Shown here in pieces: positions 6,455-12,698 of a stretch of DNA of 14,909 bases. Position numbers and translations under genes: made by a program. Numbering within the stretch: position 1 is the first letter of the stretch; each line of letters starts with the position of its first letter. The stretch comes from an uncultured Peptococcaceae bacterium (GTDB lineage Bacteria; Bacillota; Dehalobacteriia; UBA4068; UBA4997): NCBI GenBank assembly GCA_947626615.1, contig CANQSW010000018.1, forward strand, positions 1 through 14,909, read 5' to 3'. The notes below the pieces were generated by a model. The model searched no databases, was not told where the DNA came from, and worked only from the letters and a program-made list of their open reading frames with translations.

Positions 6455-7678
6455 ATGACGGATAACAACGCAGCGGCTGCTGCGGCGGCAAATACGGCGG
6501 AAAATACGGCGGCGCAGCCCCGCCCGCGGCGGCGCGTCTTTCTGCCGGTGACGTTCCTGTTGATCTTGGCGGTAATGTTCGCGGGCACGTTCGTGCTGCA
6601 TTTTCCTACGTTCCGCAGCGAGATCGGCTGGGTGCGCGCCAACGTGGCGGGGAGCCTGCCGGAGCAGGCGGAGGCGCTGGTCGATCGCTGGACGGCGGAC
6701 GCGGCGAGCAATATCTTCCTGCAGGAACGTTTGGTGGAGCTGGACGGTCTGGCCGCTCGCTTCTACGACAAGCATTTTGTGCGCGACACGGAATATTCCT
6801 ATTCCGTGATAAAGGATAACCACGGCTGGCTGCAATTCATCACCTTCCCGGCGCAGCTGCGCGAGGTGGTGGCGGATATCGCGGCGTATAAGGCGCTGGG
6901 CGTGCCCATATTATACGTGCAGCCGCCCACCAAATATATCGACGGCTATACGGAATTCCCGCCGACGCTGCACGACCAAACGGCGGCCAACGCGGCCAAC
7001 ACCAAACAGGCGGTGCTGGACGCCGGGGTGGCGTATCTGGATCTGCGCGAGGCGGCGGAGGCGGACGAGCTGGATAAGGAAAAGCTGTTCTATCGCACGG
7101 ACCACCATTGGCGGGTGGAGACGGCCTTCTGGGCGGCGCAGCAAACGGCGGCCGAGCTGGACGAGCTGTTCGGTCTGGGGCTTTTGGCCGACCCCGCTTA
7201 TCTGGACGAGGCCAACTGGCGGCAGACGACCTGGCGGCAGAACTTCCTCGGCAGCCAGGGGCGGCGTGTGGGCCGCTTCTACGGCGGGCTGGACGATTTC
7301 ACCCTGCTGGAGCCGGATTTTGCCACCGCTTTCAGCGTGCGCCTCTGGCAGCAGACGGGCGAGGTGACGGAGAAGGACGGCAGCTTTGCGGACGCTCTGC
7401 TGGAGCAATCCATGCTCACCGACCCCGACGTTTACACCAACCGCTACGGCGCGTATTGGGGCGCGGATTATCCGCTGGCGACGGCGGACAACCTGAATAT
7501 AGAGGACGGCCCCACGCTGCTCATCATCAAAGACAGCTACGCGCTGCCGTTCGGGGCTTTTCTGGCTGCGGCGGCGGATAAGATATATATGGTAGACCTG
7601 CGATACTTCGATATCAACAATCTGAGCAGTTATATAACCGAGATCGCACCGGACGCGGTCATCATCATGTATTCCTGA
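6455..7678 (+). CDS. DHHW-family membrane-anchored protein (AlgJ/AlgX-like, SGNH-type)
   Basis: A 407-residue protein of the DHHW family, the usual gene neighbour of AlgI-type MBOAT acyltransferases. It probably passes the acyl group on to an extracellular polymer. Residues 1-28 are Ala/Asn-rich and end in PRPRRR; one membrane segment follows (about 29-50), so the bulk should lie outside the membrane. The name-giving motif YRTDHHW is at 213-219 (Asp216, His217, His218). A candidate nucleophile sits in IIKDSYALPFG (Ser361). Together these look like the serine and Asp-His pair of AlgJ/AlgX SGNH enzymes, although the order in the chain (Asp-His first, Ser later) is the AlgX/AlgJ order rather than the classical SGNH one. 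The ribosome binding site is AAAGGAGG. The stop codon lies 18 bp before mtnA with no terminator between. Confidence 0.85.
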   Translation: MTDNNAAAAAAANTAENTAAQPRPRRRVFLPVTFLLILAVMFAGTFVLHFPTFRSEIGWVRANVAGSLPEQAEALVDRWTADAASNIFLQERLVELDGLAARFYDKHFVRDTEYSYSVIKDNHGWLQFITFPAQLREVVADIAAYKALGVPILYVQPPTKYIDGYTEFPPTLHDQTAANAANTKQAVLDAGVAYLDLREAAEADELDKEKLFYRTDHHWRVETAFWAAQQTAAELDELFGLGLLADPAYLDEANWRQTTWRQNFLGSQGRRVGRFYGGLDDFTLLEPDFATAFSVRLWQQTGEVTEKDGSFADALLEQSMLTDPDVYTNRYGAYWGADYPLATADNLNIEDGPTLLIIKDSYALPFGAFLAAAADKIYMVDLRYFDINNLSSYITEIAPDAVIIMYS

Positions 7679-7696
7679 GCCGAAGGAGGGGTAATT

Positions 7697-8758
7697 ATGG
7701 CGGAGCAAAACGATTTCCGCACAGTCTCGCTGGACAAGACGGGCACCAAGCTGCGTATCATCGACCAGACCAAGCTGCCGAACAGCGTCGTCTGGCTGGA
7801 GATGGACGAGATCGAGCAGGTGTGGCAGGCGATACGCACTTTGGCGGTGCGCGGCGCGCCGGCTATCGGCGTGGCGGCGGCCACGGGGCTGGCGGTGGCG
7901 TCGGCTAAGATCCGCGCCAAGGATTTTGCCGAGTTTTACCAGCAATTCTGCCGCATGAAGGCATATCTGGCCACGGCGCGGCCCACGGCGGTGAACCTCA
8001 GCTGGGCGCTGGAGCGCATGAAGCAGGTGGTGCTGCAAAACAAGATGTATGACCCTATCACGATCAAGGGGGCGCTGCTCACCGAGGCCGAGGCCATCGC
8101 CGAGGAGGATATCGCGCGCTGCCGGGCGATCGGCCAGGCCGGGCTGCCGCTGCTTGCGGGCGTGCGCGCCGTGCTGACGCATTGCAACGCCGGGCGGCTG
8201 GCGGCGGTGCAGTATGGCACGGCGCTGGCGCCGCTCTATCTGGCAAAGGAGCAGGGGCAGGATATCCGCGTGTTTGTGGACGAGACGCGCCCGCAGCTGC
8301 AAGGCGCGCGGCTCACCGCCTGGGAGCTGCACGAGGCTGGCATCGAGGTGACGCTGCTCTGCGACAACATGGCCGCGGCCGTTATGGCGGCCGGGCTGGT
8401 GGACGCGGTGATCGTGGGGGCGGACAGAGTGGCCGCCAACGGCGACGTGGCGAACAAGATCGGCACCAGCGGGCTGGCAATAATGGCGGAGAGCTTCGAT
8501 ATTCCGTTTTACGTGGCCGCTCCCGGCTCGACGGTGGATATGGCCTGCCAGGCGGGGCGCGACATCGTGGTGGAGAACCGCGAGGCGGCGGAGGTGACGG
8601 AGCTTTGGTATGAGCAGCCAATGGCCCCGGAGGGCATAGACGTATTCAACCCGGCCTTCGATATCACCCCGGCCGGGCGCATAACCGCCGTTATCACGGA
8701 TCACGGCGTGATCGGGCAGCCGCTGGCGGAGAATCTGGCGGCGGCGTTCGGCGGCTGA
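7697..8758 (+). CDS. mtnA: MtnA-type aldose-1-phosphate isomerase (5-methylthioribose-1-phosphate or 5-deoxyribose-1-phosphate isomerase)
   Basis: A 353-residue eIF2B-related isomerase that opens 5-methylthioribose 1-phosphate to the ribulose 1-phosphate. Hallmarks are VRGAPAIGVAAATG, THCNAGRLA with catalytic Cys163, DETRPQLQGARLTAWEL, GADRVAANGDVANKIGTSGLA with catalytic Asp243, FYVAAPGSTVD, and NPAFDITPAGRITAVITDHG. Both catalytic residues are offset by three from the Bacillus subtilis enzyme (Cys160, Asp240). GGAGGG lies six bases before the ATG. The gene sits 18 bp after the DHHW gene and 11 bp before an aldolase gene. None of the other methionine-salvage genes (mtnK, mtnW, mtnX, mtnD) is in the window, so the true substrate may be 5-deoxyribose 1-phosphate as well as, or instead of, the methylthio sugar. 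Sequence alone does not separate MtnA from the related DrdI. Confidence 0.93.
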   Translation: MAEQNDFRTVSLDKTGTKLRIIDQTKLPNSVVWLEMDEIEQVWQAIRTLAVRGAPAIGVAAATGLAVASAKIRAKDFAEFYQQFCRMKAYLATARPTAVNLSWALERMKQVVLQNKMYDPITIKGALLTEAEAIAEEDIARCRAIGQAGLPLLAGVRAVLTHCNAGRLAAVQYGTALAPLYLAKEQGQDIRVFVDETRPQLQGARLTAWELHEAGIEVTLLCDNMAAAVMAAGLVDAVIVGADRVAANGDVANKIGTSGLAIMAESFDIPFYVAAPGSTVDMACQAGRDIVVENREAAEVTELWYEQPMAPEGIDVFNPAFDITPAGRITAVITDHGVIGQPLAENLAAAFGG

Positions 8759-8769
8759 GGAGGCGCTGT

Positions 8770-9351
8770 ATGAAGGATATTACTTACGAACAGGCGGCGG
8801 CCGCTATCGTGGCGGCCGGGCGGCGGCTTTATCAGGCGGGGCTGGTGGCCGGCAACGACGGCAACCTGAGCGTGCGTCTGAACGAAAACGAGGTGCTGCT
8901 GACGCCGACGGGGCTTTGCAAGGGCGAGCTGACGGAAGCCTCGCTGGTGCTGGTGGATATGCAGGGGCGCGTTTTGGCAGGCGAGCTTCCGCCCACCTCG
9001 GAGGCGGCGCTGCATCTGGCGGTATACCGGGCCGACGCGGCGCACCGGGCGGTGATCCATGCTCACGCGCCGTATGCCGCGGCTTTTGCGTTGGCGGGGC
9101 GCAGCCTGGCCGGCAGCCGTCTGGCCGAGGTGACGGAATGTCTGGGCGAGATACCGCTTTTGCCCTATGCCGCGCCCGGCAGCCAAGCGCTGGCGGAGCA
9201 GGCGGGGCAGGCGGCGGGCCAATATCGCGGGGCGCTGCTGGCAGCGCACGGCCCGGTCTGCTGGGGCGGCGATATGCGGCAGGCGCTCTACCGGCTGGAG
9301 GAGCTGGAGCTGGCCTGCAAGATCACGCTGCTGGCGGAACAGCTGCATTGA
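8770..9351 (+). CDS. Class II aldolase/adducin-family protein, FucA-type (candidate 5-deoxyribulose/5-methylthioribulose-1-phosphate aldolase)
   Basis: A 193-residue zinc-dependent aldolase. Motifs are GNDGNLSVR (phosphate/loop region), LTPTG, PTSEAALHL with Glu78, HAHAP with His97 and His99, and AAHGPVCWGG with His160. These residues keep the exact spacing of E. coli fuculose-1-phosphate aldolase (Glu73, His92, His94, His155; all shifted by five), so the zinc site and catalytic acid are complete. The related dehydratase MtnB has a longer gap before its third histidine and a differently placed glutamate, so aldol cleavage is the better call. Together with MtnA it would yield dihydroxyacetone phosphate plus (methylthio)acetaldehyde, i.e. 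the DHAP shunt. AGGAGG overlaps the mtnA stop codon and lies seven bases before the ATG, so the two are clearly co-transcribed. The exact substrate is inferred from context. Confidence 0.85.
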   Translation: MKDITYEQAAAAIVAAGRRLYQAGLVAGNDGNLSVRLNENEVLLTPTGLCKGELTEASLVLVDMQGRVLAGELPPTSEAALHLAVYRADAAHRAVIHAHAPYAAAFALAGRSLAGSRLAEVTECLGEIPLLPYAAPGSQALAEQAGQAAGQYRGALLAAHGPVCWGGDMRQALYRLEELELACKITLLAEQLH

Positions 9352-9378
9352 CTATAAATTGAGCCGATATAAAATAAG

Positions 9379-9404
9379 AAGCGAGGCGTTGGCCTCGCTT
9401 TTTT
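9379..9404. terminator. Bidirectional terminator between aldolase gene and spoVAE
   Basis: AAGCGAGGC-gttg-GCCTCGCTT followed by T6 on the plus strand ends the MBOAT-aldolase operon. On the minus strand the same hairpin is followed by TTCTTATTTTAT and can end the spoVA operon. The plus-strand T-run overlaps the spoVAE stop codon at 9403-9405. Confidence 0.85.
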
Positions 9405-9759
9405 ATGACTTCGGTTTGCAGAACAGAGCGGCCAGGAACGAAAAGATGATCGCGGTGGAAACGCCCGCGCCCGTCACCTCGAAAATCCCGGTCAAAAGGC
9501 CGATCCAGCCGTTAGTCGCATATTCCAGCAGCGCGCCCTGCACCAGCGAGCTGCCGAAGTTGGTGATCGGCGTGGTAGCGCCCGCCCCGGCAAAGTCGAC
9601 CAGCGGTTGATACCAGCCGAGGCCGCCCAGCACCGCGCCCAGCACCACAAAGCCGACCATGGTGTGAGCCGGGGTCAGCTTGAAGCGCTGCATCAGCAGC
9701 TGGCCCGCCGCGCAGAAGCAGCCGCCGACCAAAAAGGCCCAGACGAACTTGAGCAGCAT
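9403..9759 (-). CDS. spoVAE: Stage V sporulation protein AE (SpoVAEb type)
   Basis: A 118-residue membrane protein of the SpoVA complex, which sits in the spore inner membrane and carries Ca-dipicolinic acid (DPA) into the forespore and out at germination. It has about three hydrophobic segments (5-25, 33-52, 85-112). The conserved stretch is YQPLVDFAGAGATTPITNFG (50-69), then GIFEVTGAGVSTAI. The start codon directly follows the spoVAD stop (TAA then ATG), with GGGAGGTGG as ribosome binding site inside the end of spoVAD. It is the last gene of the spoVAC-spoVAD-spoVAE operon. The length fits the SpoVAEb family. Confidence 0.95.
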   Translation of the reverse strand: MLLKFVWAFLVGGCFCAAGQLLMQRFKLTPAHTMVGFVVLGAVLGGLGWYQPLVDFAGAGATTPITNFGSSLVQGALLEYATNGWIGLLTGIFEVTGAGVSTAIIFSFLAALFCKPKS

Positions 9760-10794
9760 TTATACCACCTCCCAGCTGATAGCGTGCGCGATACCGGGTA
9801 TGCTCTCTTTTTGCTGCGTGGTCAGCGGCGAGAGCAGCGCGCCCGTGGCCACCAGCAGCACGCGCTTTAAGCGCCCGCGTGCCATTTCCCGCCTGATATG
9901 CCCGCAGGCGGTGGCGGCCAGGCAGCCGCAGCCGGAGCCGCCCGCCAGATTTTTCGGCTCGTCGCTGAAGATCATTTTGCCCGCGTCGTTCAGCTGCCCT
10001 GACGGGATAAAAACCCCGGCGTTGGCGAGCAGATCCAGCAAAAGGTTGCTGCCGACGCGCCCCAGATCGCCGGTCAGTATCAAGTCGTAATGGTCGGGGC
10101 GGACGCCGCGCTCCTTAAAATGCGCCAGCAGGGTGTCGCAGGCGGCCGGGGCCATCGCGGCCCCCATGTTGAACGGGTCGGCGACGTTGAGGTCGACCAC
10201 GCGGCCCACGGTGGCGCTGGTGAGCCTTATCTGTGCGCCCGAAGGCTTGGCGGGGAAGTCCGGCGCGGCGATAACGGCCGCCCCCGCGCCCGTCACGGTT
10301 ATCTGCGTCGTCTCGTTTTTCTGCGCGCCGTATTCGTTGGGGTAGCGGAACTGCTTTTCCGCGGCGTTGGTGTGGCTGCCGGCGGAAGCGAGTGTCAGCC
10401 TGCCCGCCCCGCCGGCCGCGGCCAGCGCCGCCAGCTGCATACCCTCCACCATGGTGGAGCAAGCGCCGAACAGGCCGAAATACGGCACGCCGAGGCTCCG
10501 CGCCGTGAAGCTGCTGCTGGTTATCTGGTTTTGCAGATCGCCGGAAAAATGCAGATTCAGCTCGTCGCGACCAATGCCGGCCCAGCGCACGGCCAGGTTG
10601 CACGCCTCCTCCAGAAACTTCTGTTCGGCGGCCTCATAGCTCTTTTGGCCAAGATAAGGGTCTTTGTGGATAACGTCGAAATCGGCGGCCAGCGGCCCTT
10701 CGCCCTCGCGCTTGCCGACGACCGAGCCCGTGCCGAGCAGCAGCGGCGCGGGGTCGAAAAGCCAGGTCTGGCGGCCGGCTAAGCTAACGCTCAC
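9760..10794 (-). CDS. spoVAD: Stage V sporulation protein AD (DPA-binding, thiolase-like)
   Basis: A 344-residue soluble protein with a beta-ketoacyl synthase/thiolase-like fold; SpoVAD is the DPA-binding subunit on the face of the SpoVA channel. Family motifs are SVVGKREGEGPL (24-35), FSGDLQNQI (83-91), LFGACSTMVEG with Cys112 (thiolase-type cysteine), ASAGSHTNAAEKQFRYPNEYG, VADPFNMGAAM, TGDLGRVG, and GGSGCGCLAA near the C-terminus. The start is taken as GTG (10794-10792), whose GTGA overlaps the spoVAC stop codon by four bases. The longer open frame upstream lies wholly within spoVAC and does not resemble SpoVAD, while family members begin near this GTG. GGGAGG about 10 bases upstream is the likely ribosome binding site, and the overlap implies translational coupling. 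Confidence 0.95.
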   Translation of the reverse strand: MSVSLAGRQTWLFDPAPLLLGTGSVVGKREGEGPLAADFDVIHKDPYLGQKSYEAAEQKFLEEACNLAVRWAGIGRDELNLHFSGDLQNQITSSSFTARSLGVPYFGLFGACSTMVEGMQLAALAAAGGAGRLTLASAGSHTNAAEKQFRYPNEYGAQKNETTQITVTGAGAAVIAAPDFPAKPSGAQIRLTSATVGRVVDLNVADPFNMGAAMAPAACDTLLAHFKERGVRPDHYDLILTGDLGRVGSNLLLDLLANAGVFIPSGQLNDAGKMIFSDEPKNLAGGSGCGCLAATACGHIRREMARGRLKRVLLVATGALLSPLTTQQKESIPGIAHAISWEVV

Positions 10795-11312
10795 AGCGCC
10801 CCGCCTCCCAGTTCCAAAAACAGCACCTTGATTATCGCGACGACAAAGCCCGCTACCGCACCGAAAACGATGACCGGCCCGGCCACCTTGAACATATTGC
10901 CGCCCACGCCCAGCACGAAGCCCTCGCTGCGGTATTCCAGCGCCGCGGCGGACATCGTGTTGGCAAACCCCGTGATCGGGACGGCGCTGCCCGCCCCGGC
11001 AAACTGGGCTATGCGGTCGTAAACGCCGCAGGCCGTCAAGACGATAGCGATGATGATCATAACGGCGGCGGTCGGCGCGCCCACCGTCGTTTCGGTGCAG
11101 CCGCCGAAGCGCAGCAACAGCAGCTGCACGCCCTGAGCAAAGGCGCAGATCAGCCCGCCCGTCCAAAAAGCGTTGCAGCAGTTGCGCAATATGTGCTGCG
11201 GCGGCCGGTTATTTTCCTGCAACTGTTGATATTCCGCCCGGCGCGCCTGCATTTGGGCGGCGGCGGAATAGGGGCTGGGCGTCTGATTGCCCGTTTTTTG
11301 TCTGCCTGACAT
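10791..11312 (-). CDS. spoVAC: Stage V sporulation protein AC (membrane channel subunit)
   Basis: A 173-residue membrane protein of the spore DPA channel; in B. subtilis SpoVAC behaves as a mechanosensitive pore. About the first 45 residues are hydrophilic, rich in Gln and Arg, and include the family-typical EYQQL and PPQHILRNC region. Hydrophobic segments follow (about 47-68, 80-97, 143-166). The core motif is YDRIAQFAGAGSAVPITGFA (98-117), then EGFVLGVGGNMFKVAGPVI. The ATG at 11312 is preferred over one eight codons upstream because AAAAGGAG precedes it at normal spacing and homologues start near here. It is the first gene of the operon; spoVAA, spoVAB, spoVAEa and spoVAF are absent, as in many clostridia. 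Confidence 0.95.
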   Translation of the reverse strand: MSGRQKTGNQTPSPYSAAAQMQARRAEYQQLQENNRPPQHILRNCCNAFWTGGLICAFAQGVQLLLLRFGGCTETTVGAPTAAVMIIIAIVLTACGVYDRIAQFAGAGSAVPITGFANTMSAAALEYRSEGFVLGVGGNMFKVAGPVIVFGAVAGFVVAIIKVLFLELGGGAL

Positions 11313-11355
11313 GACGATCTCTCCTTTTGTTGGCAAATTCGGCTGTTTCGGTTAA

Positions 11356-11384
11356 TATTCTGCGGTATTTGGCGGCAATTATAC
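11356..11384 (-). promoter_or_regulatory. Sigma-G-like promoter of spoVAC-spoVAD-spoVAE
   Basis: On the minus strand: GTATA (plus 11380-11384), a 17-nt spacer and CAGAATA (plus 11356-11362). The sigma-G consensus is roughly GNATA and CATNNTA, so the -10 has one mismatch at position 3. The spoVA operon of B. subtilis is sigma-G dependent, which agrees. No sigma-A-like pair was seen here. The call rests on consensus matching by eye. Confidence 0.45.
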
Positions 11385-11439
11385 GCGCGCATAATCGGCG
11401 GCGGCGCGTGGCAGAATAAGCGCAGTCTGCAAATACCGC
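11362..11439. repeat. 10-bp inverted repeat in the spoVAC/yetF intergenic region
   Basis: GCGGTATTTG (11362-11371) and its exact reverse complement CAAATACCGC (11430-11439) are separated by 58 bp. In each direction of transcription the site reads CAAATACCGC: on the minus strand it adjoins the -10 box from upstream, on the plus strand it lies 11 bp downstream of the -10 box. It may be a pair of binding sites for a shared forespore regulator (in B. subtilis, SpoVT modulates sigma-G genes), or chance. Confidence 0.4.
11389..11418 (+). promoter_or_regulatory. Sigma-G-like promoter of the yetF-like/DUF4363 operon
   Basis: GCATA (11389-11393), an 18-nt spacer and CAGAATA (11412-11418), 47 bp before the yetF-like start codon. 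The -10 heptamer is identical to that of the divergent spoVA promoter. If both are used, the two operons would be switched on together in the forespore. Confidence 0.4.
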
Positions 11440-11465
11440 CCGACGGGCGCATCAGGGAGGTCAAT

Positions 11466-12239
11466 ATGCTGCTGTTGATCATTCGCACGGCGGTGCTGTA
11501 TCTGGTGACGATGCTCTCCATGCGGGCAATGGGCAAACGTCAAATTGGCCAGCTGCAGCCCTTTGAGCTGGTGGTCATTTTGATAATTTCCGAGATGGCC
11601 ACCATCGGCGTGCAGAGCAACGGCCTGCCGCTTCTGACCAGCCTGCTCCCTATCGCGGCGATCACCGTGTTGCAAATAAGCATAGCTCTGCTCAATCTGA
11701 AAAGCCAGCGCTTCCGCGCCGTGGTCTGCGGCCGCCCGGCCTTCGTTATCCGCAACGGCGAGATTTTGGAGGAGGAGATGCGGAAGCTTCGGTTGAACGT
11801 GAACGACCTGCTGGAGCAGCTGCGTTATAAGGGGTTCTTCGACCCGTCCGAGGTGGAATTCGCGTTGCTGGAGACGAACGGACAGCTCTCCGTGCTGCCG
11901 CGGGCGGATAAGCGGCCCGTCCAGCCGGCCGATCTGGAATTGAGAGTGCCGCACGAGATACCCGCCGTTATGCTGATCGTGGACGGCGTGGTGCAGCGGC
12001 GGCATTTGCAGAACTCCGGTTATGACGAGGCGTGGCTGCACAAAAAGCTGGCGCAGTATAATATAAGCGGCCCGGCGGAGGTGTTCTTCCTCAGCGTGGA
12101 CTATCAGGGGCATATCTTCTGCCAGCTAAAAAGCCGAAATGGAGCGGGCAGCCCGCCGCCGGTGCGCGAGGGCGCGGGGAAAACGGCCCCGGCCGCCGCC
12201 GGGCGGGGCTGCAGCGGGCAGAGCGAGGGGGCGAAATAA
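11466..12239 (+). CDS. YetF/DUF421-family membrane protein
   Basis: A 257-residue protein of the YetF (DUF421) family. The N-terminus has about three membrane segments (1-20, 33-47, 55-76) and carries the family signature MGKRQIGQLQPFELVVILIISEMA. A soluble domain follows (about 80-220), with RFRAVVCGRPAFVIRNGEI, LRLNVNDLLEQLRYKGFFD and VEFALLETNGQLSV. YetF-type proteins recur beside spoVA genes, and a DUF421 protein (2Duf) carried on mobile spoVA operons raises spore heat resistance; a spore inner-membrane role is therefore likely here but inferred. The last 35 residues (223-257) are a Gly/Ala/Pro-rich tail beyond the usual fold. GGGAGG precedes the ATG by about five bases. It is divergent from spoVAC, and its stop overlaps the next start (TAATG). 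Confidence 0.9.
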   Translation: MLLLIIRTAVLYLVTMLSMRAMGKRQIGQLQPFELVVILIISEMATIGVQSNGLPLLTSLLPIAAITVLQISIALLNLKSQRFRAVVCGRPAFVIRNGEILEEEMRKLRLNVNDLLEQLRYKGFFDPSEVEFALLETNGQLSVLPRADKRPVQPADLELRVPHEIPAVMLIVDGVVQRRHLQNSGYDEAWLHKKLAQYNISGPAEVFFLSVDYQGHIFCQLKSRNGAGSPPPVREGAGKTAPAAAGRGCSGQSEGAK

Positions 12240-12637
12240 TGCGGCTTACTTATAACAGGCGGCTGGCGCTTTATCTGCTGCTGGCGACGCTGCTGGTGCT
12301 GGCGCTTTGCCTTTGGTGCCGCTTTTACGTGCAGAGCGCGGCGGCGGAGCTGGAGCAGGGCCTGGCCGGGCTGGATTCTCTGATACTTGCGGCGGACTGG
12401 ACGCAGGCGGAGCAGCGGCTTGCGGCGGAACTGGCGCTTTGGCAAAAGAAGCGTGCCGTCTGGCAGGGGTTGATGAATCATCAGGACGTGATGAACGTCG
12501 ACCTGGCGTTCGCGAGCCTTCAGGCGTATCTGCTGCGGCAGCAGACAGAGGATACGCTGAACCAGCTGGCTATCGTGCGCTATTATCTGGCGCAGACAGC
12601 GGCCAATGAGCGGCTGACCTGGCCGAATTTCTTCTAA
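12239..12637 (+). CDS. DUF4363-family small membrane-anchored protein
   Basis: A 132-residue protein with a short basic N-terminus, one membrane segment (about 9-26, LALYLLLATLLVLALCLW) and a helical, Gln/Glu/Ala/Leu-rich remainder that may form a coiled coil. Features such as WTQAEQRLAAELALWQKKRA and HQDVMNVDLAFASLQAYL match the DUF4363 pattern, a family of unknown function often encoded next to DUF421 genes in spore formers. The start codon shares one base with the stop of the yetF-like gene, so the two are translationally coupled. It may work with the YetF-like protein in the spore membrane; that is inference from position only. Confidence 0.75.
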   Translation: MRLTYNRRLALYLLLATLLVLALCLWCRFYVQSAAAELEQGLAGLDSLILAADWTQAEQRLAAELALWQKKRAVWQGLMNHQDVMNVDLAFASLQAYLLRQQTEDTLNQLAIVRYYLAQTAANERLTWPNFF

Positions 12638-12640
12638 ATA

Positions 12641-12681
12641 AAAAAGGCTGTGCCCGCGTTTGGGGCATAGCCTTTGATTTT
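12641..12681. terminator. Bidirectional terminator between DUF4363 and ABC-F genes
   Basis: A 13-bp stem (12643-12655 with 12663-12675) starts AAAGGCTGTGCCC, with loop GCGTTTG. On the minus strand it ends in a TTTTTTATTT tract, a good terminator for the ABC-F gene. On the plus strand the following TTTGATTTT is a weaker tail for the DUF4363 operon. Confidence 0.8.
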
Positions 12682-12698
12682 GATATATTTTCGCGGTA

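Noticed and set aside
5235..6491. 418-codon open frame on the minus strand
   Set aside because: Antisense to the MBOAT gene and biased to Gln/Arg/His; a mirror of GC-rich codon use.
6911..8704. 597-codon open frame on the minus strand
   Set aside because: It is antisense to the DHHW and mtnA genes, both strongly supported by motifs. Its composition (His/Arg/Gln-rich) is what the reverse strand of GC-rich coding DNA gives, and it has no domain or ribosome binding site.
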